A stretch of DNA of 20,184 nucleotides, taken from an uncultured Planctomycetaceae bacterium. Lineage in GTDB: Bacteria > Planctomycetota > Planctomycetia > Pirellulales > Pirellulaceae. This document shows, in pieces, positions 15,092 through 20,184 of this stretch (positions are counted from its first letter, which is position 1; every line of letters starts with the position of its first letter). The notes under the pieces are model-generated. The model worked only from the letters and a program-made list of their open reading frames with translations, was not told where the DNA came from and did not search any database. A program made the translations under genes and the position numbers. The DNA lies in contig CALELC010000381.1 of assembly GCA_937904535.1 (NCBI GenBank), forward strand, positions 1 to 20,184. Direction: 5' to 3'.

Positions 15092-15931
15092 ATGCAGAAC
15101 ACCCGAGAAAACATCCTTAAACGACTACGCGAGAAGGCGACTCGTGGCGAACCGATCATCGGTGGCGGCGCCGGAGTCGGTATCTCTGCTAAATGCGAGG
15201 AAGCTGGCGGCATCGATTTAATCGTGATTTATAACTCTGGCCGTTATCGCATGGCCGGCCGTGGCTCGCTTGCCGGTCTCATGCCCTACGGCAATGCCAA
15301 TGAAATCGTCAAAGAAATGGCGCGGGAGGTACTAACGATTGTCCGTGAGACTCCAGTGTTGGCCGGCGTATGTGGCACCGATCCGTTCATGTTGCGTGAA
15401 CCGTTTCTACAAGAACTGAAGTCCCTCGGTTTCGCCGGGATCCAAAACTTTCCCACGGTCGGATTGATCGACGGACTGTTTCGCGCCAACCTGGAAGAAA
15501 CAGGAATGAGCTACCGCTTAGAAGTGGAGTGTATTGCTCATGCCCGGCAACTTGATCTGCTCACAACTCCCTATGTTTTTAATCCGCAGGAAGCGATTTG
15601 GATGGCCGAAGCCGGTGCGGACATTCTGGTGGCTCACATGGGGCTAACCACCAGCGGTACCATCGGCGCACAGACCGCAAAATCGCTCGACGACTGTGTC
15701 CGTGAGGTGAATGCGATCGCGGAGGCTTGTCAATCAGTACACAACGACTGCTTGATCCTGTGTCACGGCGGTCCGATCGCTGAACCCGAAGACGCCCAGT
15801 ACATCCTCGACCGCTGTCCAATCCACGGTTTCTATGGTGCCAGTTCGATGGAACGGCTCCCTGCGGAGGTTGCGATCACTGAGCAGGTGCGGCGATTCAC
15901 ACAGCTGCGAACCGGTGGCAGCCACACTTAA
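15092..15931 (+). CDS. Phosphoenolpyruvate hydrolase family TIM-barrel protein
   Basis: This 279-residue cytosolic protein matches the PEP_hydrolase family (formerly described as a TIM-barrel signal transduction family), distantly related to PEP mutase/isocitrate lyase enzymes. Visible hallmarks are PIIGGGAGVGISAKCEEAGG near the N-terminus, IVIYNSGRYRMAGRGSLAGL, VLAGVCGTDPF, GIQNFPTVGLIDG, DILVAHMGLTTSGTIGA, LCHGGPIAEPEDA and the C-terminal GFYGASSMERLP. Members usually stand alone or beside or fused to a Tm-1-like (UPF0261) ATP-binding protein; no such partner is in this window. The true reaction is poorly established. ATG 15092 fits the family start (MQNTRENILKRLREK), although no Shine-Dalgarno is evident. 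It could share a transcript with the ThuA-domain gene upstream, and a terminator-like hairpin follows its stop. Confidence 0.9.
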   Translation: MQNTRENILKRLREKATRGEPIIGGGAGVGISAKCEEAGGIDLIVIYNSGRYRMAGRGSLAGLMPYGNANEIVKEMAREVLTIVRETPVLAGVCGTDPFMLREPFLQELKSLGFAGIQNFPTVGLIDGLFRANLEETGMSYRLEVECIAHARQLDLLTTPYVFNPQEAIWMAEAGADILVAHMGLTTSGTIGAQTAKSLDDCVREVNAIAEACQSVHNDCLILCHGGPIAEPEDAQYILDRCPIHGFYGASSMERLPAEVAITEQVRRFTQLRTGGSHT

Positions 15932-15962
15932 GCATTACTCGTCGGTGCTAACGAGTGCTTTT
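15930..15962 (+). terminator. Terminator-like hairpin after the PEP-hydrolase-family gene
   Basis: The arms ACTCGT (15937-15942) and ACGAGT (15951-15956) pair perfectly around an 8-nt loop. Past a 3-nt bulge the stem continues for 4 more pairs (AAGC 15930-15933 with GCTT 15957-15960), and the 3' side ends in TTTT (15959-15962). The T run is short and the loop large, so termination would be partial. It overlaps the stop codon and separates this gene from the propeller-FAAL-ACP cluster. Confidence 0.5.
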
Positions 15963-15988
15963 CAGCCCCTCTTCGGAACGCTTTGACC

Positions 15989-17908
15989 ATGCGATTCAAC
16001 GGCAAACGCCTCGTCGGCTGCCTGGCCATGACCATCCTCCTGATAGGCGTGAATGCGTCCAGAGCGGTCGCGGCTGAACGACCGTTTCAGATTCAGGTTG
16101 TCGATGAGGAGACCGGCCGCGGCGTGCCGCTGGTTGAACTCGAGACGGTCAATCAGGTTCGCTATGTCTCGGACAGTCACGGATACGTATCGGTGAACGA
16201 ACCGGGGCTCTGGGGACAGAAGGTATTTTTCCACGTCCGCAGTCACGGATATGAGTTTAAGCCGGACGGATTTGGCTACCGCGGGCGGGCGATTGAACTA
16301 ACGGCCGGCGGTAGCGCGATTTTGAGGCTCAAACGACTCAATATTGCTCAGCGTCTCTACCGTGTCACCGGTGCCGACATCTATCGTGACAGCCTGCTGC
16401 TTGGCCATAAAGCCCCAATTGCCAATCCCTTGCTCAACGCTCAAGTGTTTGGATCTGACAGCGTCGTCAATACGGTGTATCAGGGAAAAATCTATTGGTT
16501 CTGGGGTGATACCAACCGTCCCGGTTATCCACTGGGCAATTTCAATGTTCCGGGTGCTGTCTCGGAACTGCCGTTGCAAGGAGGTCTCGATCCCGATCGC
16601 GGCGTCAATCTCACTTATTTCATGGACGAAACGGGATTTGCCCGAGCCATGGCAAAAATGCCTGGTGTCGGACCGACGTGGATCGATGGTCTGGTGGTGG
16701 TACCGGATGCTGCCGGCAATGATCGGATGTTTGCGGCTTATGTGAAAATCAAACCGCCTTTGACGGTCTATGAGCGGGGACTCGTTCGATGGAACAACGA
16801 GTCACAGCAGTTCGACAAAGCGACGATATTTGACCTCGATTCACCGCATCACCCGGGTGGACATCCTTTTAAGCATCGTGAGGGCGACACCGAGTACGTG
16901 TATTTTGCCAAGCCCTATCCGCTCCTTCGTGTCCGGGCGTCCGCTGAGGCTCTGAGTCAGCTGGAACTGTATGAAGCGTTCACCTGCCTGATTGAAGGCA
17001 CTGGTCTAGACGATCCGCAGCTCGATCGGGACGCGAATGGCAAGCTTCGTTACCGCTGGAAACTCAATACTCCCGCTATCGATCCAGCTACTCAAAACAA
17101 GCTCATTGAGTCTGGCAAGATACAGACAAATGAAGCCTTGCTTGCGCTGCGCGATCGCGACACTGGGAAACCTGTGATCGCGCATGGTGGATCGGTTTAC
17201 TGGAACGAATATCGCAAACGCTGGGTGATGATTGTTTTGGAAGCATATGGCTCGCCATCGTTTGTTGGTGAGGTTTGGTATGCCGAAGCCGACACTCCGG
17301 TCGGCCCCTGGGTGTATGCCAAGAAGATTGTCACCCACGACCGCTATGACTTTTATAATCCCAAGCAGCATCCGATGTTCGACGCCAATGGTGGTCAGAC
17401 GATCTACTTTGAGGGGACTTACACCAACACCTTCTCCGGCAACCCGATCAAAACACCCCGTTATGACTACAATCAAGTAATGTACAAGCTGGAGCTCGAC
17501 GACCCGCGATTGGCGTTGCCGGTTCCGTTCTATCGCACCACCGAGGGAGGTCTTGGCAGCTCCGCACACGGCATTTCGGGAACTCCCCATCAAGTCGCAT
17601 TCTTTGCGCTTGACCGAAGCGTCGACGGCACCAATCCCATTTACGCCAACGGCGACATACTCGCACAAGCACCGTCTCCCAATGTGGGATCAAGTGAGCA
17701 GACGCCGTTGTTCTATGGTTTGCCGAGCGATGTGAGTGATCCGCCAGCGACTACCGCATGGTTGTACGAGTTCAGAAATACCGAGTCCGGCGAGCGATTG
17801 TATGCCGTGGGTAATGACGCCCCCGAGGGTTTTGTACGTCAAGACAATCCGGTTTGCCGCGTCTGGCAAAATCCACTCGATTTTGTCTGGGAGGCCGACA
17901 CGCCGTGA
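15989..17908 (+). CDS. Secreted five-bladed beta-propeller protein (GH43-like fold) with N-terminal Ig-like domain
   Basis: The 639-residue product has a Sec signal peptide (about 1-29, cleavage near AVAA before ERP). An Ig/transthyretin-like domain of the carboxypeptidase-regulatory type covers about 31-115 (VVDEETGRGVPLVELETV, SDSHGYVSV). The rest has repeated strand-rich blocks of a GH43-like five-bladed propeller (IYWFWGDTNRPGYPLG, WIDGLVVVPDAAGNDRMFAAY, SVYWNEYRKRWVMIVLEA, QTIYFEGTYTNTF). I cannot assign a catalytic Asp/Asp/Glu set, so whether it is an active glycosidase, a lectin or a structural protein is open. No specific family name is claimed. ATG 15989 is chosen over TTG 15983 because it begins the signal peptide directly; no Shine-Dalgarno is visible. 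The last codon overlaps the FAAL start as GTGA, which implies translational coupling to a lipid-activating enzyme, an odd pairing for a secreted propeller. Confidence 0.85.
   Translation: MRFNGKRLVGCLAMTILLIGVNASRAVAAERPFQIQVVDEETGRGVPLVELETVNQVRYVSDSHGYVSVNEPGLWGQKVFFHVRSHGYEFKPDGFGYRGRAIELTAGGSAILRLKRLNIAQRLYRVTGADIYRDSLLLGHKAPIANPLLNAQVFGSDSVVNTVYQGKIYWFWGDTNRPGYPLGNFNVPGAVSELPLQGGLDPDRGVNLTYFMDETGFARAMAKMPGVGPTWIDGLVVVPDAAGNDRMFAAYVKIKPPLTVYERGLVRWNNESQQFDKATIFDLDSPHHPGGHPFKHREGDTEYVYFAKPYPLLRVRASAEALSQLELYEAFTCLIEGTGLDDPQLDRDANGKLRYRWKLNTPAIDPATQNKLIESGKIQTNEALLALRDRDTGKPVIAHGGSVYWNEYRKRWVMIVLEAYGSPSFVGEVWYAEADTPVGPWVYAKKIVTHDRYDFYNPKQHPMFDANGGQTIYFEGTYTNTFSGNPIKTPRYDYNQVMYKLELDDPRLALPVPFYRTTEGGLGSSAHGISGTPHQVAFFALDRSVDGTNPIYANGDILAQAPSPNVGSSEQTPLFYGLPSDVSDPPATTAWLYEFRNTESGERLYAVGNDAPEGFVRQDNPVCRVWQNPLDFVWEADTP
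17889..17894 (+). promoter_or_regulatory. Ribosome-binding site of the fatty-acyl-AMP ligase gene
   Basis: GGGAGG lies inside the end of the propeller gene, 10 nt before GTG 17905 and 19 nt before ATG 17914. The spacing favours the GTG that overlaps the upstream stop. Confidence 0.55.
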
Positions 17909-19683
17909 CGTCCATGGTCGGCTGCGTTGATCCGGCGATGCCGGTGGAAAGCTCGATGGCGGAAGTGCTGCGCAGGCGTGCTGCCGATAGCGGCGACCGG
18001 CTCGCATTTTCATATCTGCAGGCGGACGGCACGGAAGGCCCTCGCTTGTCCTATGGGGAACTTGATTCACAAGCTAGCCGAATTGCAGCGGCGTTGCTAC
18101 GGCAGGCGGAGCCAGGCGATCGAGCCTTGTTGCTGTACGCTCCAGGACTTGAGTTTATCGCGGCGTTTGTGGGTTGCCTGTATGCCGGTCTCGTGGCCGT
18201 GCCTGCTTACCCACCACGCCTCGATCGTCCCTGGCAAGGCGTTGAACACCTGTCGCGAATAGCAACCGATTGTCAGGTCCGGGCGGTGCTCACCGGTGGC
18301 GAATACGCAGCCGATATCCGGCGGCTGTGCCGGAACATTAGTCCTCTGCTCGATGCCGTGTGGTTCAATACCAGCGATGCGCTTCCTGCGGGTCGCGGCT
18401 GGTCAACGTTCGCCGAAGACGCATCCGCCATCTCCCATTTGCAGTACACCTCTGGCTCAACTGGAATGCCCAAGGGTGTCGTGGTGACGCATGCGAATGT
18501 CATGCACAATGAATACATGATCGCTCGGGCCAATGGTCATTTTGAAACCGGCGCCGCAGGGATCTGTGGGGTGAGTTGGTTGCCGTTCCAACATGATCTG
18601 GGGTTGATCGCGGGCATGTTGCAAGCGATTTACGTGGGGGGACCGCTGGTGGTGCTCTCTCCTTTGACGATGCTGCAACGCCCGTTTGTGTGGCTCGATG
18701 CGATCTCTCGATATCGAGCTCACACAAGTGCCGGCCCCAACTTCGCGTATGAGCTCTGTGTTCGACGGCTGACTGCTGACGAACGAGCGGCACTGGATCT
18801 CAGTTGTTGGTGCATTGCCGGACTCGGTGCCGAGCCGGTCCGTGCGGTGACGATCGACGCCTTCAGCGCGACGTTTGCCAACTCGGGCTTTCGCCGTGAA
18901 GCATTTTATCCGTCGTACGGATTGGCCGAAGCGACACTGATGGTCGCTGGCGGAGAACGACTCCAGGGGCCGCGAATCGGCTGGGTCGCGACGACTGACC
19001 TGCAGCAAAAGCGAGGCCTGGTGAATGGGTCGAAGCCGTCATATGACTCCGACGCCCGGCCACTGGTTGGCTGTGGGCATGCGTGGCTCGATCAGCAGAT
19101 CGTCATTGTCGATCCCGTTTCACGGCAGCCTTGCCCCAAAGCGCAGGTAGGTGAAATTTGGGTTGCGGGCCCGTCCGTTGCTCAGGGCTATTGGCAGCGT
19201 CCCGAGGAGTCCCAGCAGATCTTCGGTGCTCAGCTCAAGGGTCACGAAGGCCGGCGGTTCTTACGAACCGGTGACTTAGGTTTTTTTGCTGAGGGCGAGT
19301 TATATGTCACCGGGCGTCTCAAGGACATGCTGATTGTTCGCGGCCAGAATCATTATCCTCAGGACATCGAAGCGACGGTCCAAAGCTGCGGGGAGATGTT
19401 TCGTGCTGATTCCGGTGCGGTGTTTCAGTCGGATCGGAGCGGAAACGACCGCCTGGTGGTGGTGCAAGAAATTGTCCGCCCTGCCAAAGACTTTTCGGTT
19501 GTCGCGGCCACACGTAAGGTACGAGAAGAGATCGCCCAACGACACGGTATTGAAGTCGACGAAGTGGTGTGGGTGCGAGCGGCGACGCTGCCGAAGACCA
19601 CTAGCGGCAAAATCCGGCGGCAGGCCTGTCGCGCCGCCTACGAGGCGGGCGAGCTCTCGCTCTGGCAACCCGGTCCGTCGTAG
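17905..19683 (+). CDS. Fatty-acyl-AMP ligase (FAAL)
   Basis: From GTG 17905 this gives 592 residues, normal for a FAAL. FAALs activate a fatty acid as acyl-adenylate and pass it to an acyl carrier protein rather than to CoA. The P-loop A3 motif is YTSGSTGMPKG (Tyr181 to Lys190). WLPFQHDLGLIAGMLQ, SAGPNFAYELCVRRL and FYPSYGLAEATLMVAGG are the characteristic FAAL core. GEIWVAGPSVAQGYW, LRTGDLGF, VTGRLKDMLIVRGQNHYP and DIEATVQSC mark the hinge and C-terminal subdomain, and Lys569 in KTTSGKIRR is the catalytic A10 lysine. It is cytosolic. The acyl chain length cannot be read from the sequence. GTG overlaps the propeller stop and has a GGGAGG site; ATG 17914 is the alternative. The ACP 63 bp downstream is its probable acceptor. 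Confidence 0.95.
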   Translation: MTSMVGCVDPAMPVESSMAEVLRRRAADSGDRLAFSYLQADGTEGPRLSYGELDSQASRIAAALLRQAEPGDRALLLYAPGLEFIAAFVGCLYAGLVAVPAYPPRLDRPWQGVEHLSRIATDCQVRAVLTGGEYAADIRRLCRNISPLLDAVWFNTSDALPAGRGWSTFAEDASAISHLQYTSGSTGMPKGVVVTHANVMHNEYMIARANGHFETGAAGICGVSWLPFQHDLGLIAGMLQAIYVGGPLVVLSPLTMLQRPFVWLDAISRYRAHTSAGPNFAYELCVRRLTADERAALDLSCWCIAGLGAEPVRAVTIDAFSATFANSGFRREAFYPSYGLAEATLMVAGGERLQGPRIGWVATTDLQQKRGLVNGSKPSYDSDARPLVGCGHAWLDQQIVIVDPVSRQPCPKAQVGEIWVAGPSVAQGYWQRPEESQQIFGAQLKGHEGRRFLRTGDLGFFAEGELYVTGRLKDMLIVRGQNHYPQDIEATVQSCGEMFRADSGAVFQSDRSGNDRLVVVQEIVRPAKDFSVVAATRKVREEIAQRHGIEVDEVVWVRAATLPKTTSGKIRRQACRAAYEAGELSLWQPGPS

Positions 19684-19746
19684 CGTCTTGATCATCAACC
19701 CCATTGTTTGGAACGCCTCGGTTCCGCCTCCTTGCCGAATGCTGCG

Positions 19747-20070
19747 ATGACTTTCACTGCTCCCCCCCCTGGCGATTCCCTTCCACACTCGTCTTCACCG
19801 TCGGCCAACGAGATCCGCCAGTGGCTGGTGACTCGCCTGAGCGAGATCCAACAGTTGGAGCCAGCGGACGTTCGGCTCGATCAGCCGCTCGTGCGAATGG
19901 GCCTGGATTCGATGCAGTCCGTGGTGTTGATCGGCGAGTTGGAACAGTGGCTCGGGTGCCGATTCACGGGAAATCCGCTGGCGCAGTATCCGACAATTGG
20001 CACGCTCTGCGATTATCTAGCTGACCAACTGGCGCAAGGCCGCCGAGTCATCGATCCCGCGCAGCCCTGA
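19747..20070 (+). CDS. Acyl carrier protein (phosphopantetheine-binding)
   Basis: This 107-residue protein has one carrier domain (about residues 22-98). The attachment site is GLDSMQSV, with Ser55 as the 4'-phosphopantetheine-bearing serine, preceded by the usual helix and the LDQPLVRMGLDS approach. LIGELEQWLGC and the proline-containing NPLAQYPTIGTLCDYLA form helices II to IV, in the style of PKS/FAAL-associated carriers rather than the housekeeping AcpP (DSLD). A Pro/Ser-rich N-terminal extension of about 20 residues is unusual. ATG 19747 is preferred, but TTG 19708 and TTG 19732 are in frame and no Shine-Dalgarno is visible at any of them. It follows the FAAL by 63 bp and is likely its acyl acceptor. 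A perfect 5-bp hairpin (GGAAC/GTTCC, 19710-19725) sits in the spacer. Confidence 0.92.
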   Translation: MTFTAPPPGDSLPHSSSPSANEIRQWLVTRLSEIQQLEPADVRLDQPLVRMGLDSMQSVVLIGELEQWLGCRFTGNPLAQYPTIGTLCDYLADQLAQGRRVIDPAQP

Positions 20071-20111
20071 ACATGGTGGCAGACGGGCCGGCAAAGTAAA
20101 TTCAAGTAGGA

Positions 20112-20127
20112 GTGCTCGCCGGAGCAC
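20112..20127. other. Perfect 6-bp hairpin after the ACP gene
   Basis: The arms GTGCTC (20112-20117) and GAGCAC (20122-20127) enclose a GCCG loop. No T tract follows, so it is not a standard rho-independent terminator. It may modulate read-through or translation of a gene beginning near 20141, or be chance. Confidence 0.35.
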
Positions 20128-20140
20128 AGACGCATCGGAA

Positions 20141-20184
20141 ATGCACCTCAACCTGTTTCGATCGTTCAAAATCGGAATTCAGCA
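20141..20184 (+). CDS. Possible start of a further gene, cut by the window edge
   Basis: An ATG at 20141 opens a frame that stays open to the last base (14 complete codons, beginning MHLNLFRSFKIG). It lies 70 bp after the ACP stop on the same strand, where a further member of a FAAL-ACP cluster would be expected. Upstream CGGA is only a weak ribosome-binding site. Too little is visible to name a family, and the frame could be chance. Confidence 0.3.
   Translation, partial: MHLNLFRSFKIGIQ

Noticed and set aside
17006..17668. 220-codon minus-strand frame opposite the secreted propeller gene
   Set aside because: Composition and lack of domains mark it as antisense shadow; the plus-strand protein has a signal peptide and coherent propeller repeats.
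17854..17904. Upstream TTG as the FAAL start
   Set aside because: It would add 17 residues not seen in FAALs and overlap the propeller gene by 55 bp; GTG 17905 has a GGGAGG site and the usual stop/start overlap.
20074..20100. Eight-codon ORF just after the ACP stop
   Set aside because: It is too short, has no ribosome-binding site separate from the ACP end, and such frames are expected by chance.

Overview
The window looks like a chromosomal segment of a planctomycete, most likely a Rhodopirellula-like member of the Pirellulaceae. This rests on families that are expanded in that group: a PSCyt1/DUF1549/DUF1553 heme protein paired with a DUF1501 protein, a DUF1559 prepilin-like protein with the H-X9-DG motif, and a giant secreted protein with a PVC-type dehydrogenase propeller and a c-type heme domain. 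Moderately high GC, weak Shine-Dalgarno sequences and non-ATG starts fit the same picture. There are no tRNAs, rRNAs, insertion sequences, integrases or CRISPR arrays.

Layout. (1) 1-543: 3' part of a YcaC-like cysteine hydrolase (+), convergent with a pirin-family cupin (-, 636-1496). (2) A 655-bp divergent gap leads into a tight + operon: PSCyt1/DUF1549/DUF1553 protein (2152-4560), DUF1501 protein (4571-6010), and a fused MBOAT O-acyltransferase / SGNH protein (6007-8580) whose TTG start overlaps the DUF1501 stop. (3) A - strand pair: DUF1559 prepilin-like protein (10266-9274), then a small LRR lipoprotein (9191-8646). (4) A 507-bp divergent gap with a good hairpin, then a 1403-residue secreted protein (10774-14985) with LamG-like, sorbosone-dehydrogenase-like propeller, heme c and ThuA modules. 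(5) A lone PEP-hydrolase-family TIM barrel (15092-15931), followed by a terminator-like hairpin. (6) A + cluster: secreted beta-propeller protein (15989-17908), fatty-acyl-AMP ligase (17905-19683, GTGA overlap) and acyl carrier protein (19747-20070). A further gene may begin at 20141 and run off the window.

How the genes may work together. Most products are predicted to be exported or membrane-bound, and several belong to families linked to carbohydrate or polysaccharide chemistry (LamG, ThuA, propellers, MBOAT/SGNH acyl transfer). The two most interesting units are the MBOAT-SGNH fusion coupled to a DUF1501/cytochrome pair, which suggests export-side O-acylation of a glycan beside a redox module, and the FAAL-ACP pair coupled to a secreted propeller, which suggests a dedicated acyl-ACP pathway for a lipid or lipid-modified product. 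These links are inferred from gene order and overlap. No substrate can be read from the sequence.
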